Assembly (NCBI RefSeq): GCF_001425005.1
Contig: NZ_LMDB01000036.1
Coordinates: 62,001-126,000, forward strand
DNA from: Duganella sp. Root336D2
GTDB taxonomy: Bacteria > Pseudomonadota > Gammaproteobacteria > Burkholderiales > Burkholderiaceae_D
DNA: 64,000 bases
Direction of reading: 5' to 3'
The notes below the pieces were generated by a model, which saw only the letters and a list, made by a program, of their open reading frames with translations, was not told where the DNA came from and did no database searches. The position numbers and the translations under genes are program-made. The stretch's first letter is position 1, and each line of letters starts with the position of its first letter. Positions 16,274 through 25,522 of the stretch are shown here, in pieces.

Positions 16274-17896
16274 TTACTTCAGCGCCTCGGTGAGGACGCG
16301 CCCTTCGGCGCCGGCTGGCGGGCGCACGTTCAGCAGGTAGGCGAGGGTGGGGGCGATGTCGATCACTTCGGCGTACTGGCCGTAATGGCCGGACTTCACC
16401 CACGGCTTGCCCATCACGATCAGCGGCACGTTGGTGTCGTAGGCATAAGGCGAGCCGTGTGTGGTGCCTTTGCCGGTCGGAAAACCAAAGATCCAGTGCG
16501 GCTTGGCCACTACCATCAGGTCGCCGGAAGTCTGGCGGTTCCAGGCCCTGCGCATCAGGGTCGCAATGCGTGTGCCGCCGACTGCACCGCTTTCCATCTG
16601 GGTACGGGTGAACACATCGGCCAGACCTGGCTGCGACAGCAGGAAGCGGGCCGCGGCATTTTCAACATCCTCGCGCTTCAGGCCTTTGCTTTCGATCTGG
16701 GCGTAGTCCAGGTGCAGGTTCGGAATCGAATAAGCGGAAACGCCTTTGTTCAAGCCAAACCTGGAAGACAGGTGGGCATTCAGGTCCTCCGCCAGTTTCT
16801 TGCCGTCGATGCGGTTGACGCCGGCCTTCTGGACTTCATTGGCAAATTCCGGGGTATTCGCGAAACCGTGGTCGGCGGTCAGCACTACCAGCACATTGTC
16901 CATGCCGATGCGCTTGTCGATGTACGAGAAGAAGTTGGACAGCATGCGGTCCAGGCGCAGCAAGTGGTCGTGCGAGATCTTGCTCTCCGGGCCGTAGCCG
17001 TGGTTCGCCAGGTCGTGCGCGGAGAAGCTTACGCCCAGCAAGTCCGGTACGCCGGCCGGATTCTTGCCAAGGTTCTCGCCTTCGATCGCTGCCTGCGCGA
17101 ATTCGACGGTCAGCTCGTCGAGGAATGGCGACTCTTTCAGGCGCTTGTAATAGGTGGCATCGGTCTGGCCCGACTCGCTGGAGAGCTGCAGGTTCGGCAC
17201 ATCGCCATATTCCCCGGCGTAAGCCGAATCGGCCAGCAGCGGCTTCCATTTCACGCCGTAGTATCGTTCCTGCGGCTTGCCTGCCTGGTACTTTTGCACC
17301 CACTGTGGATGCTCCTTCATGTAGAAGGTAGTGGAGGCGAAATTGCCGCTTTCTTCCATATACATGTACGCCGTACCGGTCTTGCCGCCCAGGAGGATCG
17401 CGCCGCGGTCCTTGCCCGATACGGTAACGACCTTCGACTGCTGGCCGGTCGCATAGCGCAGCTGGTCGCCCAGCGTGTCGACGCGCAGGTTGGCAGGGGA
17501 GGTGCCGTCGTGCGGATCGGTCTTCTCGTTGCCGACGTATTTGTAGTTGGCGTCTTCGGTGCAGTACATGCTGCCGCCGGTTGCCGGGTTCACCCAGTTA
17601 TTGCCGATGATGCCGTGCTGGTAGGGATAGGCGCCGCTCAAAATGGCGGCGTGGCCGACGGCGGTCACGGTTATGCCGTGCGCCTGGTGCGCATTGCTGA
17701 ACCATGCACCTTGCTCGAGCAGGCGGCGGAAGCCTCCCTGGCCGAACTGGTGGGCGTAGCGCGTCACCTGTTCCTGCGGCAAGCCGTCGACGGCCATCAC
17801 CAGGACGAGTTTGGGTTGTGCAGGTTGTTTGGCCGGCGCTGCGTAAGCACCGAACGAGGCCGCCAGGGCCAGTGCGGGAATCAGGTACTTTGCCAT
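16274..17896 (-). CDS. PafA-like alkaline phosphatase/phosphodiesterase, exported
   Basis: 540-aa alkaline phosphatase-superfamily hydrolase with a signal peptide (ALALAASFGAYA). First metal aspartate is in VMAVDGLP (D37). The nucleophile is probably T78 in TVTAVGHAAILSG, followed by HGIIGNNW. Other Zn ligands are in SFSAHDLANHGYGPE and TADHGF, with a late histidine in TTHGSPYAYD. The threonine nucleophile and overall layout match PafA (phosphate-insensitive monoesterase) rather than PhoA. Likely a periplasmic phosphate-scavenging enzyme; phosphodiesterase activity is an alternative. Sits where psd is often found in related gene orders. Confidence 0.88.
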   Translation of the reverse strand: MAKYLIPALALAASFGAYAAPAKQPAQPKLVLVMAVDGLPQEQVTRYAHQFGQGGFRRLLEQGAWFSNAHQAHGITVTAVGHAAILSGAYPYQHGIIGNNWVNPATGGSMYCTEDANYKYVGNEKTDPHDGTSPANLRVDTLGDQLRYATGQQSKVVTVSGKDRGAILLGGKTGTAYMYMEESGNFASTTFYMKEHPQWVQKYQAGKPQERYYGVKWKPLLADSAYAGEYGDVPNLQLSSESGQTDATYYKRLKESPFLDELTVEFAQAAIEGENLGKNPAGVPDLLGVSFSAHDLANHGYGPESKISHDHLLRLDRMLSNFFSYIDKRIGMDNVLVVLTADHGFANTPEFANEVQKAGVNRIDGKKLAEDLNAHLSSRFGLNKGVSAYSIPNLHLDYAQIESKGLKREDVENAAARFLLSQPGLADVFTRTQMESGAVGGTRIATLMRRAWNRQTSGDLMVVAKPHWIFGFPTGKGTTHGSPYAYDTNVPLIVMGKPWVKSGHYGQYAEVIDIAPTLAYLLNVRPPAGAEGRVLTEALK

Positions 17897-18021
17897 TTTC
17901 CTTGTTAATGAATGGAGTGGACGACATGCGATGATGCCATAGACGGATGTCAGGCAGATGACACTTTTGTATCAGTTTCAGTTACATTCGAGCTTCGATA
18001 ATGGTCCCGAAAGGAATTCGC

Positions 18022-18741
18022 ATGTTCAAGCCCCTGGTCCTGCTGGCGATGTTCGGTTCTGCACAGATGGCGATGGCCGAAGCCCTGCCCACCGAAAATT
18101 CGCTCGTTACAGTGACGGCGGTTGGATCGGTTACCACGCCCAACGACGAGGCGCAGCTTGTGTTTGGCTACGAGGAGCAAGGCAAAGACAAGGCAGTGCT
18201 GGCATCGAACGTCAACTTGCGGCTGAAACAGGGCATTGCAGCCTTGAAGAAGGCCGATCCCAAGGCGCGGCTTTCCCTTGACAGCTACCGAACCTATGCG
18301 GTGTATGACGAAGCAGTTGCCAAGCTCCAGAAACGCGAAGCGCAGCAAGTCGGTTGGCGCGTCAGTCAGCATGTTCGGCTTGTTACTGGCGATTTGGCTG
18401 CTTTGCCTGCGACCGTTGCTGCGACCCAAAAGGTCCTTGCGCTCCGAAGTGTCAACTTCGGCTTGAGCGAAGAGACCACCACGAAACTTGAGCAGCGCAG
18501 GGTAGAGGCGGCATATCGCAGCCTTGAAGAGCAGGTTGGCTTCATTGCCGGTGCGATGCGGCGCCCGGTAAGCGATGCAAAGCTTGAATCGCTCGACTTC
18601 GGCGAGTCGCCGGTGGACAAGATATATGTCACTGGCAGCAAGTTGAATCGTGAGGATATTGGCGAAGTCGAGGAGCCAAGCCTGCAGCCTGGCGAAACCC
18701 GGCTCCAGTTGCGCGCAACGGCCAAAGTCCGCTTTAAGTAA
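18022..18741 (+). CDS. SIMPL domain (DUF541) exported protein, copy 1
   Basis: 239-aa protein with signal peptide (LVLLAMFGSAQMAMA). The remainder is a SIMPL/DUF541 fold: SLVTVTAVGSVTTPNDEA at its start, ALKKADPKARLSLDSYRTYAVYDE in the middle and a final ETRLQLRATAKVRFK strand. An AAAGGA site 7 nt upstream favours this ATG over one seven codons earlier. It is directly followed by a second SIMPL gene. Periplasmic or outer-membrane location is likely; the family has no firm biochemical role (homologue YggE is linked to oxidative stress). Confidence 0.87.
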   Translation: MFKPLVLLAMFGSAQMAMAEALPTENSLVTVTAVGSVTTPNDEAQLVFGYEEQGKDKAVLASNVNLRLKQGIAALKKADPKARLSLDSYRTYAVYDEAVAKLQKREAQQVGWRVSQHVRLVTGDLAALPATVAATQKVLALRSVNFGLSEETTTKLEQRRVEAAYRSLEEQVGFIAGAMRRPVSDAKLESLDFGESPVDKIYVTGSKLNREDIGEVEEPSLQPGETRLQLRATAKVRFK

Positions 18742-18834
18742 TCGTCATGTTACAAACGCTCACGAACTGTGACAGACCTGCAGTGCGATCTCAGTTAAAG
18801 TGCGTTCCATCGTAACCAAGCAAGGAGAATAACA

Positions 18835-19593
18835 ATGACCGTCAAGAAAGTTGTAGCTGCCGCCGCGCTGGTGCTGGGTGCCCAGGCTGCCATCGCACAA
18901 TCCGTCCCGACCGCAGGCGCCACCGTCATCGTGCCTGCCCATGGTGAAGTCACTGCACCGAACGACCAGGCCGTGGCCGTGCTGGCGATTGAAGAGCAGG
19001 ACAAGGACAAGGCGGCTGCCGCCTCGCGCGTCAACCAGAAGATCAAGCAGGGTCTCGACATCCTGAAGAAGGAGGACCCGCAAGCCAAGCTGAAAACCCA
19101 GGGCTACTATACCTATCCAGTCTATCCGGAAGACCGTCCGCTGCCGCCTGGCGCCACTGCCAAGGTGCGCCAGCCGACCGCATGGCGCGTTGGCCAGTAC
19201 GTGCAGATGACCACCACCAATATCGGCGTGCTGCCGAAGACCGTTGCTGCTGCGCAGAAGGTGCTGACCTTGAACGGCCTGTCCTTTGGCCTGAGCCCAG
19301 CTGCCACCCGCAAGCTGGATGATGCCCGCATCGCCGCAACCTACAAGAACCTGAACGAGCGCATTGCCTCCATCGCCTCCGCCATGGGTCGCCCAGTGAC
19401 CGACGCGGTGCTGGACACCATCGACTACGAAGGCTCCGGCAACTACGGTGGCGGCCCAGGCGGCGCGCCTGCCCCAATGTTCGCCCGCATGTCCGCCAAG
19501 GCCGAGATGGACCAGTCCGTGGCTGAGCCAAGCTTCGAACCAGGCGAAACCACCCTGGAAATGCGCGTCGTCGGCAAGGTCAAGTTCAAGTAA
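18835..19593 (+). CDS. SIMPL domain (DUF541) exported protein, copy 2
   Basis: 252 aa, paralogous to the preceding gene: VIVPAHGEVTAPNDQAVAV parallels its TVTAVGSVTTPNDEAQLV, and EEQDKDKAAAASRVNQKIKQ parallels EEQGKDKAVLASNVNLRLKQ. Signal peptide VVAAAALVLGAQAAIA. A Gly/Pro-rich insert (GGGPGGAPAP) sits before the last strands. AAGGAGAA ribosome site. The greater regularity of the codons and stronger ribosome site suggest this copy is the better expressed one. Confidence 0.88.
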   Translation: MTVKKVVAAAALVLGAQAAIAQSVPTAGATVIVPAHGEVTAPNDQAVAVLAIEEQDKDKAAAASRVNQKIKQGLDILKKEDPQAKLKTQGYYTYPVYPEDRPLPPGATAKVRQPTAWRVGQYVQMTTTNIGVLPKTVAAAQKVLTLNGLSFGLSPAATRKLDDARIAATYKNLNERIASIASAMGRPVTDAVLDTIDYEGSGNYGGGPGGAPAPMFARMSAKAEMDQSVAEPSFEPGETTLEMRVVGKVKFK

Positions 19594-19663
19594 GCCAAAG
19601 TTGCCACTTCCATACTGGGTGTCCTCTATAATAGGGGTCACCCTGGTATAAAAATGGAAGAGT

Positions 19664-20509
19664 ATGGCCAAATTTCCCCGCCGCCGGTCTAAGAACGCCG
19701 CCGGCAAACAATCGCTGTTCAGCCGCTTCGCCCGCCGCAAGGGGGCCGATGGTCTCGATAAGCCGCGTTCGCGCGGCATCTACCTGCTGCCGAACGCCTT
19801 CACCACTGGTGCGCTGTTCTGCGGCTTCTTCGCCATCGTCATGGCCATGAACCAGCGCTTCGAACACGCCGCCTGGGCGATTTTCGTCGCCATGCTGCTG
19901 GACGGCCTGGATGGCCGCGTGGCACGCCTGACCAACACCCAAAGCGAATTCGGCGCCCAATACGACTCGCTGTCGGACATGGTGTCGTTCGGCGCCGCCC
20001 CGGCGCTGGTGATCTACGAGTTCGCCCTGCGCGGTCTCGGTAAGCTGGGCTGGATCGCGGCCTTCGTCTACTGCGCCGGCGCCGCGCTGCGCCTGGCACG
20101 CTTCAACACCAATATCGAAGTGGTCGACAAACGCTACTTCCAGGGCTTGCCATCGCCGGCCGCCGCTTCCCTGATCGCCGGCTTCGTCATGCTGCTGACC
20201 GACCTGGAAGTGGATGGCGTGTTCTATCCTTGGCAGGGATGGGTGCTGGCGGTATTCGCTGGCCTGAGCATGGTGTCGAACGTGCCGTTCTACAGCTTCA
20301 AGGACATTAACTTCCGCAAGTCGGTGCCATTCCTGGCCGTGTTTGCGATTGCGATGTTTTTCGCGCTGATTTCGATTGATCCGCCGAAGGTGCTGTTCGT
20401 GCTGTTCGTGGCTTACGGCCTGTCGGGCTACGTGATCTACCTGACCCGCCTGGTCAAAGGCAACCCGGTCAAACTGATCGAGAAAACTTCGCCAGAAGAC
20501 GAATCATAA
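19664..20509 (+). CDS. pssA: CDP-diacylglycerol-serine O-phosphatidyltransferase
   Basis: 281-aa integral membrane enzyme making phosphatidylserine, the precursor of phosphatidylethanolamine. The CDP-alcohol phosphotransferase signature is complete: DGLDGRVAR at residues 80-88, G97, D101 and D105. About seven hydrophobic segments follow a basic N-terminal tail. Upstream lies a TATAAT hexamer (19627-19632) with TTGCCA 20 bp before it, a loosely spaced sigma-70 candidate. Leads into leuA. The partner decarboxylase gene psd, usually adjacent in related bacteria, is not here. Confidence 0.95.
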   Translation: MAKFPRRRSKNAAGKQSLFSRFARRKGADGLDKPRSRGIYLLPNAFTTGALFCGFFAIVMAMNQRFEHAAWAIFVAMLLDGLDGRVARLTNTQSEFGAQYDSLSDMVSFGAAPALVIYEFALRGLGKLGWIAAFVYCAGAALRLARFNTNIEVVDKRYFQGLPSPAAASLIAGFVMLLTDLEVDGVFYPWQGWVLAVFAGLSMVSNVPFYSFKDINFRKSVPFLAVFAIAMFFALISIDPPKVLFVLFVAYGLSGYVIYLTRLVKGNPVKLIEKTSPEDES

Positions 20510-20544
20510 GGCCGCTGGGGCGGCAATTCAGAAGGAGCAATTCC

Positions 20545-22083
20545 ATGAATAACCGCCTCATCATCTTCGACACCACCTTGCGCGACGGCGAGCAATCGCC
20601 GGGCGCTTCCATGACCCGCGAAGAAAAGGTGCGCATCGCCCGCCAGCTCGAAAAGCTGCGGGTCGATGTGATCGAGGCGGGTTTCGCTGCTGCGTCGCAG
20701 GGCGATTTCGAATCCATCCGTGCCATCGCCACTGCCGTGCGCGAGCCGATTGTGTGTTCGCTGGCGCGCGCCAATGACCGCGACCTGGCGCGCGCTGCCG
20801 AAGCGCTGGAGCCGGCCGCGCGCAAGCGCATCCACACCTTTATCGCCACCTCGCCGCTGCATATGCAGGTTAAGCTGCGCATGGAGCCGGAGCAGGTGCT
20901 GGAGCAGGCCAGGCTGGCCATACGCTTCGCCCGCAAGTTCACCGACGACATTGAATTCAGCCCCGAGGATGGCAGCCGTTCGGAAGAGGACTTCCTGTGC
21001 CGCGTGCTGGAAAACGTGATCGCCGAAGGCGCCACCACCATCAACTTCCCCGATACCGTGGGCTATGCGGTACCGGAGCTGTATGGCGAGACCATTCGCC
21101 GCCTGCGCGAGCGCATCCCGAATTCCGACAAGGCGGTATGGTCGGTGCACTGCCATAACGACCTTGGCCTGGCAGTAGCGAACTCGCTGGCCGGCGTCAT
21201 GATTGGCGGTGCGCGGCAGGTGGAATGCACCATCAACGGCCTGGGTGAGCGCGCCGGCAATACCGCGCTGGAAGAGGTGGTGATGGCCCTGCGCACGCGC
21301 GCCGGCTACTTCAACCTGGAATGCGGCATCGATACGGCGCAGATCGTGCCGGCATCGAAGATGGTTTCCCAGATTACCGGTTTCGCCGTGCAGCCGAACA
21401 AGGCTGTGGTCGGTGCCAATGCTTTCGCCCATGCGTCGGGCATCCACCAGGATGGCATCCTGAAAGCGCGCGAAACCTATGAGATCATGCGCGCCGAGGA
21501 TGTGGGCTGGACTGCCAACAAGATCGTGCTGGGCAAGCTCTCCGGCCGCAACGCCTTCAAGCAGCGCTTGCAGGAACTGGGTATCGGGCTTGATTCCGAG
21601 GCTGAAGTGAACGCCGCCTTCACCCGATTCAAGGAACTGGCCGACCGCAAGTCCGAGATTTTCGATGAAGACATCATGGCCCTGGTGAGCGACGAGGAAG
21701 CCGCATCCGGCGGCGAGCATTACCGCTTCGTCTCGCTGGCACAACGTTCGGAAACCGGCGAACTGCCGTTTGCGCGCGTCGTGTTTTCAATCGACGGCGT
21801 AGAACACAGCGCTGAAGGCACCGGTGACGGCCCGGTCGATGCCATGGTCAACGCCATCGAAAGCAAGGCGCTAAGCGGCGCCGAGCTGGTGCTCTTCGCC
21901 ATCAGCGGCATCAGCCCTGGCACGCAATCGCAAGGCGAGGTAACCATGCGCCTGGCGCATTCCGGCCGCATCGTCAATGGCGTCGGCGCCGATCCCGACA
22001 TCGTCGTAGCATCCGCTAAAGCCTACCTTGCCGGCCTCAATAAACTGCACTCCAAAATCGAACGGCTCAACCCTCAGGTCTGA
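20545..22083 (+). CDS. leuA: 2-Isopropylmalate synthase
   Basis: 512-aa enzyme condensing acetyl-CoA and 2-ketoisovalerate, the committed step of leucine synthesis; uses the product of the ilv pathway encoded nearby. Catalytic domain with [13 protein letters not shown] (8-20), the metal-binding [14 protein letters not shown] and the GLGERAGN loop; the C-terminal 130 residues form the leucine-sensing regulatory domain. A GAAGGAG ribosome site precedes the ATG. Normal length for the long bacterial form. Confidence 0.97.
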   Translation: MNNRLIIFDTTLRDGEQSPGASMTREEKVRIARQLEKLRVDVIEAGFAAASQGDFESIRAIATAVREPIVCSLARANDRDLARAAEALEPAARKRIHTFIATSPLHMQVKLRMEPEQVLEQARLAIRFARKFTDDIEFSPEDGSRSEEDFLCRVLENVIAEGATTINFPDTVGYAVPELYGETIRRLRERIPNSDKAVWSVHCHNDLGLAVANSLAGVMIGGARQVECTINGLGERAGNTALEEVVMALRTRAGYFNLECGIDTAQIVPASKMVSQITGFAVQPNKAVVGANAFAHASGIHQDGILKARETYEIMRAEDVGWTANKIVLGKLSGRNAFKQRLQELGIGLDSEAEVNAAFTRFKELADRKSEIFDEDIMALVSDEEAASGGEHYRFVSLAQRSETGELPFARVVFSIDGVEHSAEGTGDGPVDAMVNAIESKALSGAELVLFAISGISPGTQSQGEVTMRLAHSGRIVNGVGADPDIVVASAKAYLAGLNKLHSKIERLNPQV

Positions 22084-22089
22084 ACAATC

Positions 22090-22731
22090 ATGGATAAATT
22101 TGAACTTCGCCGCGACCGTTATGAGTCGTTTCGCCAATATGCGAATCCACTGCTGAACCTGAGCGTAGTCGCCAGGCTGCCGGAGTTCCGTCACTACTGC
22201 AAGGAGCGGCAGCTGCCGCCTTTCCATTTCCTTTTGTACTGCCTGTACATGAGCGTGAAGGATGTCGACAACTTCCTGTATCGCGAGTTCGAAGGGGAGG
22301 TGATCAAGATTGACGATTTTCATGGCGGCTATACGGTCATCAACCTGGACAACAACCTGAATTACGCGAAGTTCGACATGTCGACCGATCGCACCGAGTT
22401 CATTTCGCGCAGCCTTGCGGCGGGCGTGGAGGCGCGTGCCACGCGTGAATTCATCAACACCGGCCGCGACCTGACGCCGCGCGAGCAGAAGAACAATGTC
22501 TACACGACCTGTATGCCGTGGCTCGACATGCGCGCAATCGAGCACCCGATCTACGAGTACAAAAGCGCGGACATTCCCTTAATTGCCTGGGGGCGCTATA
22601 GCGAATTGGAGGGCGAAACGATGACGGTGCCGTTTTGCGTCCAGGCCCACCACGGTTTTGTGGACGGCTACCACGTGCACTTGCTACTGCAGCGCCTTGG
22701 CGAGCGCATTGCCCTCGAAACCGCTTCGTGA
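22090..22731 (+). CDS. CatA-like O-acetyltransferase
   Basis: 213 aa of the chloramphenicol acetyltransferase fold. The catalytic motif HHGFVDGYHVHLL (from residue 187) has the expected HHxxxDG pattern, and the N-terminus RRDRYESFRQYANPLLNL is family-like. Chromosomal relatives often acetylate other small molecules, so chloramphenicol resistance should not be assumed. It begins 6 nt after leuA and may be co-transcribed. The last 48 bp lie antisense to the 3' end of the convergent esterase gene. Confidence 0.82.
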   Translation: MDKFELRRDRYESFRQYANPLLNLSVVARLPEFRHYCKERQLPPFHFLLYCLYMSVKDVDNFLYREFEGEVIKIDDFHGGYTVINLDNNLNYAKFDMSTDRTEFISRSLAAGVEARATREFINTGRDLTPREQKNNVYTTCMPWLDMRAIEHPIYEYKSADIPLIAWGRYSELEGETMTVPFCVQAHHGFVDGYHVHLLLQRLGERIALETAS

Positions 22732-23688
22732 TTTCTTGGCCCGGCGCTTGTCCTTGAAGAAGGCCCAGGCTTCTTCCGAGATTTCGACAGCGGCATTCTG
22801 TTGCCCCGGAAAGAGACTGAACATGCCCGGATAGCGTTTTTTGCGGCTCGGCTCAGCGTGGCCGCCGCCTGCGATCTTCAACAGGACGATTTGCAGTGCG
22901 CTGGAATCGTCACCCCATGTATGGCGAATGGCTCGTGTTGAATCGCCCTGCGCTGCCGGGACCTGCTCGACGGCTGGAGTTCCTTCCAGGCCGGCCAGCT
23001 TGCGCCAAAGGGCGGTGGTGGCTTCGATGCCGAGTGCCGGCGCCGCGAACCACAGCGTCACGAACGATTTTCCGCCAGAGTAGGGAATGAACGGGTCTTG
23101 CTCGCCCGCGACAATCAGGGCGGGAAGGGGGATCGTCGGCATACTGTAGCAAGCCCGCTGCGGCATCGCCGCCAGCACTGTGGCAAATGCGGCAAGCCGT
23201 GGTGCGAGTTCCACTGCAACCCGGTAAGCCATCATGCCGCCCTTGGATACGCCGATGACGCAAACCCGCTCCGGATCAACGCCATCTTCGGCGATGGCGC
23301 GGTCGATGACCGCGCCGATGAAGGCTACGTCGTCGCACTGGGGATTGCTCCACACAGCGGCAAAACCATCGTTCCATGCGCGTTGTCCGCGTAGCTTGAT
23401 GCCGTCAGGTGCCACCACGACGGCCTGTTCGCGTTCAGCGATCTCCAGCCAGACCGAGAGCGGCGAGAAGGGGAAAGCCAGTCCCAGGACTTGTTCGGCA
23501 GAAGCACCGCTGCCATGCAATACAACGACCAGCGGGCGTTTCGCCCCGGTTTGCCTGCCCGGCACGGCTTTCAGGTAATGACGCGGCCCCTCCGGCCGCA
23601 TCATGTCGACCCTTGTCACCGGAGCACTTGGACCATCACTCTCGTTTTTCCCGACGAAGAAGGAGCGCATGGCGTCGCGGAACCCCAT
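22684..23688 (-). CDS. Alpha/beta hydrolase, PHB-depolymerase/esterase-like
   Basis: 334-aa hydrolase. The oxyanion segment VVLHGSGASAEQ (around residue 58) and nucleophile elbow GVSKG (S148) are seen, with a later aspartate in AGEQDPF and a histidine in GGGHAEPS completing a triad. The pattern fits the LpqC/poly(3-hydroxybutyrate) depolymerase group. No convincing signal peptide, so it may be cytoplasmic. It follows the regulator gene by 3 nt at the end of the cyo operon. Confidence 0.8.
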   Translation of the reverse strand: MGFRDAMRSFFVGKNESDGPSAPVTRVDMMRPEGPRHYLKAVPGRQTGAKRPLVVVLHGSGASAEQVLGLAFPFSPLSVWLEIAEREQAVVVAPDGIKLRGQRAWNDGFAAVWSNPQCDDVAFIGAVIDRAIAEDGVDPERVCVIGVSKGGMMAYRVAVELAPRLAAFATVLAAMPQRACYSMPTIPLPALIVAGEQDPFIPYSGGKSFVTLWFAAPALGIEATTALWRKLAGLEGTPAVEQVPAAQGDSTRAIRHTWGDDSSALQIVLLKIAGGGHAEPSRKKRYPGMFSLFPGQQNAAVEISEEAWAFFKDKRRAKKSRSGFEGNALAKALQ

Positions 23689-23691
23689 ATC

Positions 23692-24228
23692 TTATTTGAC
23701 GCGCTGTTTTTCGAGCTTGCGCGCCAGGGTGCGGCGATGCATGCCCAGGCGGCGCGCGGCTTCCGAGATATTGAAACCGGTTTCCGCCAGCACCTGGTGG
23801 ATGTGCTCCCACTCCAGCGTCTTGATGGAGGTTGAGCGGTTGGTCAGCTCCACCTCGGCCACGCCGGCGACGTGCGAGAAGGCTGACTCGATATCGTCCG
23901 TATTGGAAGGTTTTGCGAGATACTGGCAGGCCCCCAGCTTGACCGCTTCGACAGCGGTAACGATGCTGGCGAAGCCGGTCAGCACCACGATCAGCATTGC
24001 CGGCGAATGAGTGTGCAAGGCCTGCACGCAGGCCAGGCCGGAGGTGCTGCCTTCCAGCTTGAGGTCGACCACGGCGTGCGTTGGCGTGTGCTTCGCCAGC
24101 AGCGTGCCGACTTCTTCCAGGTTGCTCGCGCGCAGGACAGTGTAGCCGCGCCGCTCGAACGAACGGGAAAGGGTGCGTGCGAATGCCGGGTCGTCTTCCA
24201 CGATCAGCAATAAGCGCTCTGTCGTCAT
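23692..24228 (-). CDS. RegA/ActR/RoxR-type response regulator
   Basis: 178 aa. Receiver domain with acidic pocket EDD (11-13), phosphoacceptor D55 in AVVDLKLEG, T in VVLTGFAS and K in LAKPS. The C-terminus is a Fis-like helix-turn-helix (FNISEAARRLGMHRRTLARKLEK). This short RegA layout goes with the RegB-like kinase encoded directly upstream. In known systems the pair controls respiration and redox-dependent genes, which fits its place after the cytochrome bo genes. Start MTTERLL has an AGGAAAAG site; a start eight codons earlier is open. Confidence 0.9.
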   Translation of the reverse strand: MTTERLLLIVEDDPAFARTLSRSFERRGYTVLRASNLEEVGTLLAKHTPTHAVVDLKLEGSTSGLACVQALHTHSPAMLIVVLTGFASIVTAVEAVKLGACQYLAKPSNTDDIESAFSHVAGVAEVELTNRSTSIKTLEWEHIHQVLAETGFNISEAARRLGMHRRTLARKLEKQRVK

Positions 24229-24238
24229 GATGCTTTTC

Positions 24239-25522
24239 CTATTCGAGTGCAATTGCCGACAGCGGCAGGCGCAGTTCGACCAGCGCGCCCTTGTCCAGGT
24301 TGCGCGCTTCGACAGTGCCGCCCAGCGTACGAATCACGTTCACCACCAGGAACAGCCCCAGGCCGCTGCCGGGACGCCCTTTGCTCGACTGGTATGGCTT
24401 ACCGAATTGCGCCAGCATGGCCGGAGCAAAACCGGGGCCGCGGTCGCTCACCGCCAGCTTCAGTACTTCGTCGTCCGCCGACGCTTCCAGCTTGACCCAT
24501 AGCGGCGAGGCCTCCAGCGCGTTGTCGAGCAAGTTGAAAATTGTTTGTTTGAGTGCGGAGTCGAACACTACCGGCAGGTCGCTCGGCAACCGGTCGTCGT
24601 ATTCGAAAGCCAGGACCGGACGGTTGCTGCGCCACTCATCCAGCATCTCGTCAAGAAAGGAGCGCAGGGTGGTCTTGGCTGACGATTCGCCGCGCAGCTC
24701 GCCTGCCGACAGCAGGATGCCGGTAACGATGGTCTTGCAGCGCTGGAGCTGGGTCTGCATCTCCTCGATCTCCTCCTGCAGCGTCGCGTTCCCTGTAAAT
24801 TCGGGCATGCGCCGCCAGTCGCCGAGCAGGACCGCCATGGTCGCCATCGGCGTACCAAGTTCGTGGGCGGCGCCGGATGCCAAAAGGCCCATGCGCACGA
24901 TATGGTCCTCCTCGGCGGCACGCTGGCGCAGGTCCGCCAGGTGAGCATCGCGCTCGCGCAGGTTGCCGGTGATGCGTTTGATCAGGATCACCAGCAGGCC
25001 CGCGTTCAGCAGGAAGCAGAGCAGCATGCCCACTACGTATAGTCCGGCGAAGGCGCTTTCATTCTCCAGCAATTGGGGCAGCGGCTTGGAGAACATGGCC
25101 AGGCCGCCCAGGCAGGCGCCTGTGATGCCGACGATGGTCCAGGCAGCCCAGGCGTCAAGCAGCACCGCCGACAGGATCACCTGCAGCAGGTAGAGGAAAG
25201 CAAAAGGATTGGTGGTGCCGCCGCTGAAATGCAATTGCGCCGTCAGGCTGGCCACGTCGACCAGCAGCGCCAGGAGCATTTCGTTGTTGGTGACGATCGG
25301 GTTCTCGTGCCAGCGCAAATGGCTGCCGATGTTGAAGGCGATCAGGCAGGCCAGCACCGTCAGCATCTGCGGCATTGGCAGCTCGAGGCCCAGGCCAAGC
25401 GTGACGCCGGCAATGGTCGTGACCTGGCCCAGCACCGCGATCCAGCGCAGCCGGATCAGGTACAGCATGTTTTTGTGGCCGGTAGTGTCGCCGACGCCCG
25501 CCGCGAGGGACAAGGACATCAT
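24239..25522 (-). CDS. RegB/PrrB/RoxS-type redox sensor histidine kinase
   Basis: 427-aa inner-membrane kinase. About six membrane segments in residues 20-182 contain GGTTNPF (101-107), the conserved quinone-binding heptapeptide of RegB. The H-box is AAHELGTPMATMA (H220), followed by N, G1 and G2 boxes (NLLDNALEAS, DRGPGFAP, GSGLGLFL). The start chosen (MMSLSLA) overlaps the SURF1 stop by 4 bp. It presumably reads the ubiquinone pool redox state, which the oxidase genes upstream in this operon affect. Confidence 0.92.
   Translation of the reverse strand: MMSLSLAAGVGDTTGHKNMLYLIRLRWIAVLGQVTTIAGVTLGLGLELPMPQMLTVLACLIAFNIGSHLRWHENPIVTNNEMLLALLVDVASLTAQLHFSGGTTNPFAFLYLLQVILSAVLLDAWAAWTIVGITGACLGGLAMFSKPLPQLLENESAFAGLYVVGMLLCFLLNAGLLVILIKRITGNLRERDAHLADLRQRAAEEDHIVRMGLLASGAAHELGTPMATMAVLLGDWRRMPEFTGNATLQEEIEEMQTQLQRCKTIVTGILLSAGELRGESSAKTTLRSFLDEMLDEWRSNRPVLAFEYDDRLPSDLPVVFDSALKQTIFNLLDNALEASPLWVKLEASADDEVLKLAVSDRGPGFAPAMLAQFGKPYQSSKGRPGSGLGLFLVVNVIRTLGGTVEARNLDKGALVELRLPLSAIALE

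Noticed and set aside
16256-17908. Plus-strand open frame opposite the PafA-like phosphatase
   Set aside because: The phosphatase has signal peptide, nucleophile and metal ligands in order; the opposite frame has no motif.
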